This document shows positions 33,627 through 44,578 of a stretch of 64,000 nt of DNA, one piece after another. Positions within the stretch are counted from its first letter, which is position 1; each line of letters starts with the position of its first letter. Made by a program: the position numbers and the translations under genes. The notes below the pieces were generated by a model, which was given only the letters and a program-made list of their open reading frames with translations, was not told the origin of the DNA and did no database searches. The stretch comes from Symbiodinium natans (Eukaryota; Sar; Dinophyceae; Suessiales; Symbiodiniaceae), in assembly GCA_905221605.1 (NCBI GenBank), contig CAJNDS010000304.1, forward strand, positions 106,235 to 170,234. The letters run 5' to 3'.

Positions 33627-35168
33627 GCTGAGAAGCTCCTAAGCAACATCACGTCTTGCTTCAAGCCATGGTCCCCTAAACCCTAAACCCCAAAGCCCGT
33701 GAACCCCAAGAACCCTCTGAACCCCTAAACCCTAGGAACCCTAGGAACCCTATCAGATTCCTAAGCGCAATAAACCCTGTGAACCCTTTGAACCCTATGC
33801 ACCCCATGAATCATATGAATCCTATGAACCCTAAGCCTATGAACCCTCTGAACCCTCACCCTAAACCCTATCCCTGAACCGAACATGAAGTTTGAGAAGA
33901 CGTCGGGGGACCCCCTGCGCGGGGGGTACCCCTTGCGCGAAACGACGCGAAACCCTGACACCTGTAGGGTTTTGTTTAGAGGCTGTGGACCCCAACACCC
34001 TAAACCCAACACCCTAAACCCTAAACCCTAAACCCTAAACCCTACATCTTCTGCCCACGGAGCCCTGAAGTCATCTCCTCGCACCCCCCGCAGGACCGCT
34101 TGGGTCAATGCCACATTCCTGCCGAGAGAAGACCGAAGTCCGGACCTTAAGACTTTTGTTTGTTTTTTTAGGGTTTAGGGTTTAGGGTTTAGGGTTTAGG
34201 GTTAGGGTTTAGGGTTTAGGGGGGGAGGGGGGGGGATGGGGGGGGGGGGGGGGGGGGGTTGGAGTTAGGGTTTAGGGTTCAGGGTTTAGGGTTGGGGGTT
34301 TATAGGGTATAGGTTTACGACGGTTTCGGTTCGGAGAGTCCCAAGATGTGAGGGGTCTAGGATTTGAGGGGCCAAACTAGGGTCTACGGCCTCGGGTAGA
34401 AGATTCCCAGCATAAGGTGCGCCCATGGTACCCACTGAATACAGCGCAATTCCCTTACGAGGACACCCAGCCCGAGTTCTCGGGCACCCGCTTGCGACGG
34501 ATAGCGGATAGAAGTTTGCGGCATTTTGGGTGCAAGATCTCGGACTGGGGTTTGGGGATTGTGGAGTTTGGGGCTTAGGGTTTCGAGGTTTAGCTTGGTG
34601 GCCCAGTGGTGCCCTTTTCCCTTTTTTTGGTTCAAGGTTCCCTTATGAAGTAACTGACCCAAAAAATAGGGTGCCCTTACCAGAATATGGTTCCTGGGCT
34701 ACCAAGTTAGGTATGTGGGTTCAAGGTGAAAGGCACTTGCTTGTTCAATTGGAGGGGGTAACATCGCAATGCCCCCAGGAATCTTCATGTTCAACCTTGC
34801 GCCGCTCCAAGCCAGAACCCCCAAAGTCTAGTATAGGGGCCTTAATCATGTGAATAGGGTTGTGGGGCCTATGATAGTGCAATTATACAGGGGCCATAAG
34901 AGAATACTATGAGCAATGACTGCGACCCCTATATTAGAGCCCCATTGCCTAAACTTCTCCCGAAGTCCGGAACTGCTTCGCCCACAACCCCAAGGTCCTC
35001 GAGCACCCCAACCCCCTAAACCCTAAGCCCTAAACCCTCAACCCTCAACCCTAAACCCTAAACCCTCAACCCTCAACCCTCAACCCTAAACCCTAAACCC
35101 GAAACCCGAAACCCTAACCGTGCCCAGGCATCATGAGAGGTGCAGTGGATAAGGCTGTGGGGGCTTAG
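33627..35168 (+). CDS. Unidentified multi-exon gene, 3' part
   Basis: Exons: 33627-33670 (AEKLLSNITSCFKP) joins in phase to 34094-34157 (TAWVNATFLPREDRSPDLKT), both with clean AG acceptors and GT donors. Then 34411-34549 (HKVRPWYPLNTAQFPYEDTQ and further, ending near SDWG), a segment about 34951-35010 (VRNCFAHNPKVLEHP) and terminal 35128-35168 (IMRGAVDKAVGA, TAG). The 34411 exon is the most protein-like. The order is inferred from strand and proximity. I do not recognise the family. Confidence 0.55.
34594..34708. mobile_element. Foldback/MITE-like element, family C
   Basis: Ends cttggtggcccagtggtgcc and ggttcctgggctaccaag; copies at 41718-41829 and 56764-56868 share both ends and an internal 'cccttttttgg' segment. 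Confidence 0.75.
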
Positions 35169-35432
35169 ATGCCAGGTGCCCCTCTTCCCTTGGTCAGCAT
35201 GACTAATCCACCCGTTTAAGTTATGAAAAAAAGCACCCCTTCTGTTCTTGGGTTCGGGTTTAGGGTTTAGGGGTTAGGGGTTAGGGGGTTAGGATTTAGG
35301 GTTTGATGTGGGGCTTTCCAGCCTCATGTGCTGCTCAAACGTTTGCACTGCGAGGTACTCCGGGGCCAAACCACCCAGAAGCCTTAGCTCAAATTGGCCC
35401 CTCAAGAGTGAGCTTAGCAAGGTTAAGCTACG

Positions 35433-36264
35433 ATGACCGAGCTTAGCTTCGTGGAGCAGCCTGGAGCTTCCCCTGGAAGATCTGAGGGCAATCTCGAGCA
35501 CTCTGACACTCAACCGTCTTCAAGGGCTTCCCCCGGGGCCACAAAGAAGAACGACGAGAAGCCAAGATGTCCCGAAGCTGTCCGGAATTCTTCGGATTTT
35601 TATGCTGCGCCGTTGTGAGTCCGGTGATGTCAGGTGTGACACTCTCAGGGGTTGCGTGAGCCCCCAGCACGACCGATACTCCATGCTTCCGTTTACACCT
35701 GCGCCTTCTATACCTACAAGTCTCACTTCCATGTGCAGATAAACAAAAGTATATGTATATGTGTGTATGCGGTATATATATATATAATTATATACACACG
35801 TAATGTGCATGTATTATACATATGACCCAGATGACCCTTAGCCGCTTTAGCAGTCGGGCAGTCTGCGGAAAGCTTCCTGTTGGTTTGTAGGGAATGGGGG
35901 AATGAGGTACCTATAGGCCCTTACAGATACACTTTTGAGGGTTTATGCAGCCTACATGTGCCCCTTAAGGGATACTATAGGGTACCCTATATCCCCCTAT
36001 ATATTCCCGTTAAGGGTTTACATAGGGTACCTCATTCCCTCATTCCCTCATTCCCTCATTCCCTCATTCCCTCATTCCCTCATTCCCTCATTCCCTCATT
36101 CCCTACGAACCAGCCAGTCACCCTAAACCCTAACCCTAAACCCTGAACCCTAAACCCTGAACCCTAAACCCTGAACCCTAAACCCATCTAGTGATCGTGA
36201 GAAAGAGGCGCTGCGTGGAGGGCGCCTCATCTTGTGCGACAGCGACCGGGCCGCGTGGGCCTGA
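35433..36264 (+). CDS. Two-exon gene, apparently complete (84 aa), hypothetical
   Basis: ATG at 35433. Exon 1 (35433-35614) begins MTELSFVEQPGASPGRSEGN and ends with two bases of a codon at a canonical GTGAGT donor. Exon 2 (36192-36264) follows CATCTAG, completes the codon and reads 'DREKEALRGGRLILCDSDRA', ending AWA and TGA. 182 + 73 nt = 85 codons. The 577-nt GT-AG intron holds a TA-rich tract, a family-A element and CCCTAAA/CCCTGAA units next to the acceptor. Hydrophilic N-terminus; no domain recognised. Confidence 0.65.
35879..36114. mobile_element. Foldback/MITE-like element, family A, with expanded CATTCCCT array
   Basis: Left tggtttgtagggaatggggg and right ccctcattccctacgaacca are inverted ends. 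The right arm carries about nine tandem CATTCCCT units (36029-36107), an expansion absent from the copies at 30931 and 44566. Confidence 0.75.
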
Positions 36265-37120
36265 GAAACGGGAAAGCTTTGGGTAGAAGCGGTCCTTGGG
36301 TTTAGGGTTTAGGGTTTAGGGGTTAGGGGTTTAGGGTTTAGGGTGTAGGGTTTAGGGTTTAGGGTTTAGGTTGGGGCAAGACATTTCGGGGCGCGGAAGG
36401 GGCTTTAAGGGTCCTAACTAATGTTTAGGGCAGGAGGGTTTAGCTAGGCCTTTGGGAGATGTTTGTGTTTTCCAGTTTTGGGCTTGACTTGAGGCAATGG
36501 GACCCCCGTGCATGTACACGTCCCAATTTTTCTCGGAGCCACAAGCCTTCATCTTGCAGGCAGGGTTTAGGGTTCAGGGTTTAGGTTTGGGGTTTAGGGT
36601 CAAGAGGGTTTAGGGTTTAGGATGGCTGAGCCGGGCTCACCCTAAAGTAGTTGAATTTGCGAGGTCACCCGAAGTAGCAAATATATACAAACGAACCCAC
36701 TTGGTTGTGGGCCGAGGGTGGTGGTTTGAGGGTTGGATTCAACTTGAGAGGCTCCGTCGCCAGGCCCTTTGACTTCTGAACCGCTTCAAACCCAATAGCA
36801 CGCTTCCCTGACCCTTCCTTCCGGCTGCTCATCCACTTGGCATGTCAAAGCTCAATTTAGGGTTTGGGGTTTAGGGTTTAGGGTTTAGGGTTCAACCAAG
36901 CCCTCAACCCTGATCCTCTGCACCTCAGAGTTGCAGGGATGGAGGCTTGGGGGTGAGGGCGGGGGGGGGGGGGGCGTAAAGCCTGGGTACTGGCACCAGG
37001 ACATTGTAGCTAAGCTCTATCCTCAACCCGATGCCCCGAAACACTCTGCCGCACACCCTCGACCTTCAACCCTCAACCCTCAACCCTCAACCCTAAACCC
37101 TAAACCCTAAACCCACCGAG
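36265..37120. other. Spacer, no gene supported
   Basis: TTTAGGG variants (36298-36370, 36567-36620, 36856-36890), a G run (36961-36975) and CCCTCAA/CCCTAAA at 37062-37113. An AG acceptor occurs at 36560 but no clear exon follows. Confidence 0.5.
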
Positions 37121-38570
37121 TTTCCCAAGCTTTTCCCGAAGGCCAACTTGCTTGCAGCGCTGCGTTGGGGCCTCGCCCGAGGGGTTGTGGGCAGTGTTCA
37201 GGGTTTGGGGGGGTTTAGACGGTTTAGAGGGTGAAAAGGGGGCAAAAGGAGTGAAAAGGTGTTAAAAGATGTTAAACGGGGTTAAGAGTAGTTACAAGGG
37301 TGTTGAATTTTACATGAGGTCAAAGGGGGTTTGATTACAAGGGGTTAGCAGGGGTTTAGGGTTCCGGAGCAGAGTGGACCCTGGAAACACGAGGGTTTCG
37401 GGTTTTGGGGCAGTGCCCCGAGCGTAGGGCAACCCCAAAACCTAAACCCTAAATCTAATTAAACCCTAAACCCTGAACCCTGAACCCTAAACCCTAAACC
37501 CTAAACCCTAAACCGTAAACCCTAAACCCTAAACCCTAAACCCTAAACCCTAAACCCTAAACCCTAAACCCTAAACCCTAAACCCTAAACCCATAAACCC
37601 TAAACCCATAAACCCAAAACCCATAAACCCAAAACCCATAAACCCTAAACCCTAAACCCTAAACCCTAAACCCATAAACCCTAAACCCTAAACCCTAAAC
37701 CCTAAACCCTAAACCCTAAACCCTAAACCCTAAACCCTAAACCCTAAACCCTAAACCCTAAACCCTAAACCCTAAACCCAAACCCTAAACCCTAAACCTT
37801 AAACCCTAGACCCAAGTAACCCTCCACAGCATTTGGCAGTTTATCAAGGGGGCCCCGATACCCCTAAAACCCCGCAAACCTCGAGAAGCGAAGGGCCAGC
37901 GGAGGAGATTCACCTCAAAACTCCTCAACCTTACGCAACCTTACACCTTGTAAGTCCCAAAACTTATAAGTGCCCTAAACCCTAGCCCCTAAACCTAAAC
38001 TCCCCTAGGATTTCTAACCCTAAACCCTAAATCCTAAACCCTAAACCCTAAACCCTAAACCCTAAACCCTGAACCCTGAACCCTAAACCCTATAAAGCTT
38101 CAAGCCGAGGACAAGGAGGCTGGCCTCAGTGGGCCGATCCCAGCCGCCCTGCCGGCCCCGAGGTGCGAGTCGATCACGGGTTTAGGGTTTAGGGTTTAGG
38201 GTTTAGGGTTTAGGGTTTAGGGTTTAGGGTTTAGGGTTTAGGGTTTAGGGTTTAGGGTTTAGGGTTTAGGGTTTAGGGTTTAGGTTTAGGATGCCGGAAC
38301 CCTAAACTCCAGAACCCTAGAACCCGAAACCTCACAATGCCCCAGGACCTTTCAGGAGGGCCCTGGGGGGCAGTTCAGGGCGGAGTTTCCTCGGCTTCAG
38401 GGCTTTGGGGGTGGAGCTTTTGGGCTTTTTTCGGCGTTACGCCCCGGGCTCTACAACCCTTAGCCCCAAGCCCTTCCTGTGAACCCGAAACCTTCAACCG
38501 CACGAACTGCGGCAGGAAGATCCACCGCCAGAGTTGCACGCGGCCGGCGAGGGAGCAAAAGCGCTCTGTG
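37121..38570 (+). CDS. Exons of an unidentified gene
   Basis: 37121-37201 follows CCACCGAG and reads 'FPKLFPKANLLAALRWGLAR' then GVVGSVQ before GGTTTGGGG. 38098-38179 follows TATAAAG and reads 'LQAEDKEAGLSGPIPAALPA' (a second frame is also open). 38516-38570 follows 'gaactgcggcag' and reads 'EDPPPELHAAGEGAKALC' to a canonical GTAGGT donor. The first is hydrophobic and basic. Family not recognised; may continue into the exons at 39229-39484. Confidence 0.5.
37478..37806. repeat. Long CCCTAAA array with CCCATAAA and CCCAAAA variants
   Basis: About 45 units, the longest near-continuous telomere-like tract of the window, broken centrally (37590-37680) by 8-bp CCCATAAA and other variant units. 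Confidence 0.95.
38178..38286. repeat. TTTAGGG telomere-like array
   Basis: About 15 perfect units starting exactly at the donor GT of the exon 38098-38179. Confidence 0.95.
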
Positions 38571-39062
38571 GTAGGTTTCCAGAAGGGTTATCCACTTAGG
38601 GTTAAGGGTTCAGGGCGTACGCGGCGCACTCAACTGTGTAGCCACGAAAAGTTTGAGTAGAGACATCTTTTTCAGGGTGAGAGGGAAGATCTTGAGTGGG
38701 TCTTCGGGCTTTGGGCTCCCTCTTTCGGAGCTTGGGGCTTGCAGCATCCCTAAACCCTAAACCCTAAACCCCCCCGGCCGCGCCACCACCTCTCTCACCC
38801 GAAGCAATCAAGTGGATTAGCGAACCCCAGGTTCTGAAAGGTGTGGCTTGGGGAGCATAACAGGCTTTAAGGGAGCTTCAGGGAGGCTTTGGCGGCTTAC
38901 ATAGGTTTTAGGGTTTTGGGTCTTAGGGTTTTTGGGGGGGGGGGGGGGGGGCGGGTTACAGGGTTTATAGGACGTATAGGGTTTAGAGGCTTTACAGGCT
39001 TTAGAGGGTGTATGGGCTTTAGGCTGCATGGGTTGTTGTTTGGGTTTAGGGCTTCTTCGAAG

Positions 39063-39158
39063 CCGAGTGAGTACACTTTACACGTTTAGGGATACTGTAA
39101 CCCCCGTATAGAACTGAAAGTTTACACTTTTTTGGGCCTTATGAACTCAGCAACTAAG
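39063..39158. mobile_element. Foldback/MITE-like element, family B
   Basis: Starts gagtgagtacacttta and ends cttatgaactcagcaactaa; shares 'gatact.taa' and 'gaactgaaagt.tacact' with the copies at 43944 and 44340. Ends are short imperfect inverted repeats. Confidence 0.7.
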
Positions 39159-39228
39159 ATGCATTGGGTTTTAGGGTCCCAACCTCCCCCGCAAACTGGA
39201 TGCGCGAAGACTTTGGCTCCACAAGCAG

Positions 39229-39484
39229 AGCTCCGGAATCTCTGGCAGTCCCTGGCTTTCCGCGGCTTCCGTCGTGTCAACAGCATGGGGAGCGTGAGTA
39301 CTCAGGACCCTGGGTTTTGGAGTTCTCTGGAGCGCCCCGGAGGGTTTCTCTAACCCTTTATAAACCCTTTGAAGCCTCCAAAGGCTTTCAGGAAGAGTCT
39401 TGGGCTCGCGCCATCTTTCGGGTGATATTCGGAGGACCGCAGGCATCTTTCTCAGAGCCGGCAGCCAAGACCCCCGAGGGTTAA
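39229..39484 (+). CDS. Two-exon gene end, unidentified
   Basis: Exon 39229-39293 follows 'ctccacaagcag' and reads 'LRNLWQSLAFRGFRRVNSMG' plus S, ending at a canonical GTGAGT donor. A 98-nt intron without telomere-like units follows. Exon 39392-39484 follows 'aaggctttcag' and reads 'EESWARAIFRVIFGGPQASF' then SEPAAKTPEG and TAA. Phase 0 at the junction. The donor context is nearly repeated at 50651. Family not recognised. Confidence 0.65.
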
Positions 39485-39889
39485 AGTTCAGGGTATAGGG
39501 TGCAGGGTTCATAGGTTTAGAGGTTTAGGGGTTTAGGGGTTTAGTGGTTTAGTAGTTTAGGGATTTAGTGGTTTAGGGGTTTAGGTGGTAGGTGGTGGGG
39601 TTCTTGGAAACCGCCTGGCTTCGAGCAAAGTTAGTCTGGAGCTTTGTGCGACCGTGACCTCGGAGAAATGCAGGGTTGTGAGTGGAGCGAGGAAGCTGTC
39701 GGACTGTAGGACTCATGTTGCCGTAGAAGGCCGTGGCATGTTCAGGAGTAGCACATGCAGTGTTCCTGGTCTTAGTCAGAGTTGGGTAACATTGTACATT
39801 CTTAAGGGTACTTAAACCCAATAAGGAATGAAATGTATATCTTCAATATTATCCCAACAATGAACAAGTGGTTTTCGGGTGGAAGTAGC

Positions 39890-40900
39890 ATGCCACGAGA
39901 TCCAGCAGCGCTCCAGGAATCGGAGCTGCAGCACGCCTTTGCCGACAGACGTCCAAGCCAAGAGGCGCGCGCTCCGCCGGCGGTCCTGGACGAGGCCGAC
40001 ATACTGTTGAGGGATGGGTCAGACTCGGCCTAAACCCTAAACCCTAAACCCATTGTTCTGGACACCAATTGCCTGGGCACTTACGTCTTTGGGTGCCGCT
40101 ACAAACATCGGTGTTCTTCATACTTACGCACATCTGGACGCATGGGCCGGAGGGAGCTATTTACAGGGTTTAGGGTTTAGGGCTTAGGGTTTAGGGTTTA
40201 GGGTTTAGGGTTTAGGGGTTTATCGGGTTCCTCAATGATACTAAAGCCGGCAATGCAAAATCACACCCATCGTAACCTAAACCGGAACCCCATACCCTGA
40301 ACCCAAAACACGCCACACCCATCAACCCTTGACCGAGGCCCCAATGCCCTACATGCATGAGAGGTGGCCTAGAGAAACGAGGCCCCAGACCTCAACCCTA
40401 GACCTATGAACCCCAAAGACCCCAAAAACCCCAAAAACTCCTCAACGGTCCGTTTGGGTGTGGAGGTGCCCTTGGGTTGATATGGTTTGGGGTTTATGGT
40501 TTAGAGTGCAGGGTCTAGAGTTAACGGTTTAGGGTTTGAGCTGGAGAAAAACTCTTCAATGCTTAGATTTGAATAGTAACAAGAATATGCGAAAAACTTC
40601 TTCATCGTACAGCAAGACATAGAACTCGCATCGGGGTTTCCGAAATTAGAGGTACCCTATTGGGGTCCTTATTATGAGGGGATCCTACTACGTCTATATT
40701 TGGGGGCCCCTTATTTTCATAAACTCCCATATTGGTGTGGCGATTTGAGGGTTCAGAGCTCAGCCCTGTGGGTCTTTCCTAGTCCCCAGCCTCCGATGCT
40801 CTTGAAGCGTGGGACATCTGAAAGCACAAGGCTTCTGAAAATCGATGACAGAGTCTTCCAGACGAGGGCTTTCGGGCCATGGGTCTGGGTGCCTTTATGA
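39890..40900 (+). CDS. Possible two-exon gene, hypothetical
   Basis: ATG at 39890 opens 'MPRDPAALQESELQHAFADR' and on to about 40027, where GCCTAAACCC could act as a GC donor (the frame otherwise stops at 40031). Exon 40790-40900 follows 'cctagtccccag' in phase 0 and reads 'LLKRGTSESTRLLKIDDRVF' to TGA. Between them 40059-40168 has an open hydrophobic frame but no AG acceptor upstream, and 40635-40735 resembles a foldback element. Join is inference. Confidence 0.4.
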
Positions 40901-41106
40901 TGTATGCTACGGCTTTGGGGGCTCTTGTGCGTCAGCTCTTTGAGTTGCTTCTTGGAGTGAAGCCCGAAACCCGAAACCCTAAAACCCTAAACCCTAAACC
41001 CCAAACCCTAAACCCTAAACCCCAAACCCTAAACCCCAAACCCCAAACCCTAAACCTTGAACCCTAAACCCCAAATCTTGAACCCTAAACCCTGAAGCCC
41101 ATGAAG

Positions 41107-41169
41107 GAGACCTTGGAACTCCGCCGCCAGCGGTTCCTTGCCATCCAGGCAGAGCCCAGGGAGGGGTAA
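41107..41169 (+). CDS. Terminal exon, helical C-terminus
   Basis: After ATGAAG, reads 'ETLELRRQRFLAIQAEPREG' and TAA. The core ELRRQR(F/L)LAIQA recurs in the exon at 54772-54952, so these are paralogous pieces. Predicted charged helix. Confidence 0.5.
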   Translation, partial: ETLELRRQRFLAIQAEPREG

Positions 41170-41715
41170 AAGGGTTTTAGGGTTTTAGGGTAAGGGTTTT
41201 AGGGTTTTCAGGGTTTTTAGGTTTTTAGGGTTATAGGGTTTTTGGGGTTTTAGGGCTTTAAGGGTTTGAGGGGTTTTTGGGTTTTTTTTAAGGCTTTTAG
41301 GGTTATACGGTTTTTAGGGCTTGAGGGTTTTTAGAGTTTTTAGGGCTTTAGGGCTATAGGGTTGTTTTGGATTTTTAGGGTTTTTGGGGTTGTAGGGTTT
41401 TAGGGCTCTAGGGTTTTGGATGTAAGGGTTTTGAGGTTTTTTAGGGTTATGAGGCTTCACGGGTTTAGGGTGTTTTGGGGTTTCAGGGTTATAGGGTTTT
41501 AGGGTTATGAGGCTTCACGGGTTTTCTGTTTTTTTTGGGGTTTGAGAGGGTTATAAGGTTTCACGGGTTTTGGGGTTATAGGGTTTTTGGGGTTTTGGCA
41601 TTTTGGGGTCATAGGGCTTTTGGGGTTATGAGGTTTCACGGGTTTTGGGGTTATGGGTCTTTTGGGGTTAGAGGGTTGTAGGGTTTTACGGTTTGGGGTT
41701 GTAGGGTTGAGGGTT
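41170..41715. repeat. Degenerate T/G-rich block of TTTTAGGG derivatives
   Basis: More than 500 bp of irregular TTTTTAGGG, GGGTTATAGGG and 'ttcacgggttttggggttat' units. The last recurs three or four times at 41510-41650. No coding signal. Confidence 0.85.
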
Positions 41716-41717
41716 AA

Positions 41718-41829
41718 ACAGCCCACTGGTGCCCTCTTGCACTTTTTTGGGCTCAAGGTTGCCTTGGAAAGTAACCAACCTCAATAAAGGATACCCTTCT
41801 TATAATGTGGTTCCTGGGCTACCGAGTAG
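41718..41829. mobile_element. Foldback/MITE-like element, family C
   Basis: Ends cagcccactggtgccct and ggttcctgggctaccgagta; same internal organisation as 34594-34708. Confidence 0.7.
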
Positions 41830-41989
41830 GAATATCTGGGCCTAAACCCTAAACCCTAAACCCTAAACCCTAAACCCTAAAACGAACGTGGTGGGGCTTG
41901 TGCTTTGGGAAGGTTGTGGGGGTCTTTGGGTGCTTCGTTCGGAGAAGTTTTTGTTTTGCATGTTGGGCCGACTGGGGTAGAGGAAGTGG

Positions 41990-42270
41990 GAAAAGACAAT
42001 TGTTGTCCATGTCCGGGTTCGCAATGATTCACAGACAAATCAGATCAAAAGAACTTCTTGAATTACGAAAAGTCAAAACACCACACAATCAGATTATAAA
42101 GTTGGTTTTTGGGTCAAAGCATGTAAATTCATATGGATCAGTTCAATCCAATAAAAACAATACTCTAGTTGCACAAGAATTATATTTGGCTGCTGGATAT
42201 TGATTTTGATTCGAAAGATGTCATTCTATGGAAATTTCAAAACACCCGTTAAATTCAACTGAGAGCTTTA
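41990..42270. other. AT-rich island of different base composition
   Basis: About 280 bp with low GC next to GC-rich neighbours and no telomere-like unit. An open + frame across it ends at 42203 and reads 'NSYGSVQSNKNNTLVAQELY'. Lys/Asn/Gln-rich codon use differs from the surrounding exons. Could be a transferred or organelle-derived fragment. No family recognised. Confidence 0.35.
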
Positions 42271-42465
42271 CTTCCGTTTGTGATCAGACGACCCAAATTT
42301 GGCATGGGCCTTTTGCGGGGCCTCTGCTGCCAGTATTTACATGTATTTACCCTAAACCCTAAACCCTAAACCCTCAACCCTAAACCCTAAACCCTAAACC
42401 CTAAACCCTAAACCTTAACCCTAAACCCTAAACCCTACTGTAAACCCTCGGGCAATCCTGGAGCC

Positions 42466-42562
42466 GTGTGTGCGTGGGTGTGGGTGTGGGTGTGGGTGTG
42501 GGTGTGCGTGTGCGTGTGCGTGTGGGTGTGGGTGTGGGTGGGGGTGGGGGGGGGTGGGGTGT

Positions 42563-42624
<62 letters not shown>

Positions 42625-42645
42625 GTGGGGGTGTGTTTATAGATT
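42466..42645. repeat. GT-rich repeat and 61-nt G homopolymer
   Basis: (GTGTGG)n and related units run into an uninterrupted G tract at 42563-42623, by far the longest homopolymer here. Length may be affected by assembly. Confidence 0.9.
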
Positions 42646-42665
42646 ATAGGTATCTATGTCTGCAG

Positions 42666-42913
42666 CCAAGAAACCTGAACCTGCCCTGCAACCGTGAAAG
42701 ACGACCCTTCGTCCTAAGTAAGCACCCCGAACCCAATAAGACCCCAACAACCTCAACTTACATCCCTCAGCCCTCAGCCCTAAGTGGTGTTCCCGAACAC
42801 ATCGTCGGACTACACGTCCTCAACCCTAAACCCTAAACCCTAAACCCTAACCCCTAAACCCCAAACCCCAAACCCTAGGTCGTTTCTTCGCCCCCATCGC
42901 CACCCTTTCTTAG
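42666..42913 (+). CDS. Two-exon gene end, unidentified
   Basis: Exon 42666-42717 follows 'atgtctgcag' and reads 'PRNLNLPCNRERRPFVL' plus one base, ending at a canonical GTAAGC donor. Exon 42879-42913 follows CCCTAG, completes Ser and reads RFFAPIATLS and TAG. The intron ends with CCCTAAACCC units. Phase joins exactly. Confidence 0.55.
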
Positions 42914-43249
42914 CCCCCTTGGGCTATGACAAGCCTCAGACTAAACCCTATAAACCCTTCCGCAACAAGCATTCAGGATTTTAGGGTCTTTGGGATAAAT
43001 CACGTGGAGGGAGGGAGTGTCCTGCTGCCTATCCTATCACAAGGGGTCGAGGGTAGTTCAGGGAACTTGGCCAAAGCCTAAACGCCCGAAACGCGCCAAA
43101 CCCCAACCACCACAAAGCGTTGCGAGCCCGAACATGCACAAGACCTACATCCCCGACATCATAGAATAATGCGCATAGGAGGAGATCAACAGACACTTAA
43201 TTAAATTAGAATCCACCCATACACAACCCGAAGCCCGAAACTTCAGCAG

Positions 43250-43313
43250 GCTTTGGGGCTTGAGCCCCCTGTCTTCCGTCCTCGGCTACATCATCACCTT
43301 TCAGTCGGAGTAA
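43250..43313 (+). CDS. Terminal exon, hydrophobic
   Basis: After 'cttcagcag', reads 'LWGLSPLSSVLGYIITFQSE' and TAA; TAA overlaps a GTAAGG that could instead be a donor. Membrane-helix-like. Confidence 0.4.
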
Positions 43314-43352
43314 GGGATGCCCAGGCGTGCGACTTCACAGACAGCGAGAGTG

Positions 43353-43357
43353 AGGGT

Positions 43358-43414
<57 letters not shown>

Positions 43415-43446
43415 TGACAGAGAAAGAGTGAGAGAGAGAGAGAGCC
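43353..43446. repeat. (GA)n tract
   Basis: Imperfect GA dinucleotides with GTGA interruptions. Confidence 0.92.
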
Positions 43447-43943
43447 GCCGGTTTGGAGAGTGGGGGGGCAGGGTCTGTTGAGCCTATATTCTGAGTGGAA
43501 TAGGATGACCCCGAAACCCAGTTCATGGGAAGAAGCGGGCCGATTCTACTTCCAGGTTTCTGGGACCCTGAACCTTAGGTTAGGCTCGCATGTGGTTTTT
43601 TCGTGCCGTGAGTTACATAGGTACAGGCGACAGTGTCTGTACATGGTCCCCTAAGCTGCCCTAGCCACGAAGTAATATCAAGTCCAGCTCGCTACTGGAG
43701 GCTTTGGCGGCTTAAAGGTTTAGGGTTTAGGGTTTAGGGTTTAGGGTTTAGGGTTTAGGGTTTTCCTGGGGACTTAGGGTGAAGCAAGTGGAGTTTGGGG
43801 TGGCGAGGCTTGCTTTCTGCTTCGCAAGCTCCGATTGCCGTATGGAGGCTGGACAAAGGCAGCACAGCTGAGTGTGGAAAGTCGGCTGCGATCGCGAGAC
43901 TCCCGGCAATCAAATCCTGCTTTTTGAACCTCTGAATTTATTG

Positions 43944-44046
43944 AGTAGCTGAGTGAGCACACTTTATACACTTTTTGGGATACTCTAATCCCCTGGAGAA
44001 CTGAAAGTGTACACTTTTTGGGGGCTTATGAACTCAGCAACTAAGA
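43944..44046. mobile_element. Foldback/MITE-like element, family B
   Basis: Starts gtagctgagtgagcacac, ends cttatgaactcagcaactaa; 'ttttgggatactctaatc' and 'gaactgaaagtgtacact' are shared with the copy 290 bp downstream. Confidence 0.75.
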
Positions 44047-44339
44047 TTCCGTCAAAAAAGCACCTTAGGACAGTAGGACAGTCCAGATTTGGCGAGAGCT
44101 GATCGTGCTATGAGGTCCAGAGAAGCTGCATGAAGCTTCCAAGATGTTCTGAGAGAGCAGGCCGTTGGGTAGCTTCAGCCCTGAGGCCGCAGGGCTCGAC
44201 AGTTGCTGATGCATGTGGTGGCTGGCTTCCTAGTAAGTCCTAGTAGCTAGGACTTGTGATAAACCTATCCGGGTCACCCCAGCACACCACTAGATGCCAA
44301 GGTGCAAGGAGGGAAGGAAGGCACCCTGCTTTTTCCCTT

Positions 44340-44442
44340 AGTGGCTGAGTGAGTAATTACGCTTTACGCTTTTTGGGATACTCTAATCACAAAGAGAACT
44401 GAAAGTGTACACTTTTGGGGTGGCTTATGAACTCAGCAGCTA
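44340..44442. mobile_element. Foldback/MITE-like element, family B
   Basis: Closely related to the copy at 43944-44046, same orientation, same ends. Confidence 0.75.
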
Positions 44443-44498
44443 TGTTTCTGTTTAAGCACTTATGTAGCGTTGCCATGAGGTGAGTTCCCCGGCCGCAG

Positions 44499-44578
44499 GG
44501 CCAGATCGCCTGCAAAACCTCGACGGCAAATTGGAAATGGAGACCTGGTTCAGGCTCCTGTGTAGACCTGGTTCTTAG
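44499..44578 (+). CDS. Possible terminal exon
   Basis: Follows 'ccggccgcag' and reads 'PDRLQNLDGKLEMETWFRLL' to a TAG that lies in the first bases of a family-A element, so the element may supply the stop, or a GT donor at 44548 is used instead. Confidence 0.4.

Noticed and set aside
33627-33670. ABC transporter fragment (KLLSNIT)
   Set aside because: The phase-matched next exon continues TAWVNATF, not a Walker A loop.
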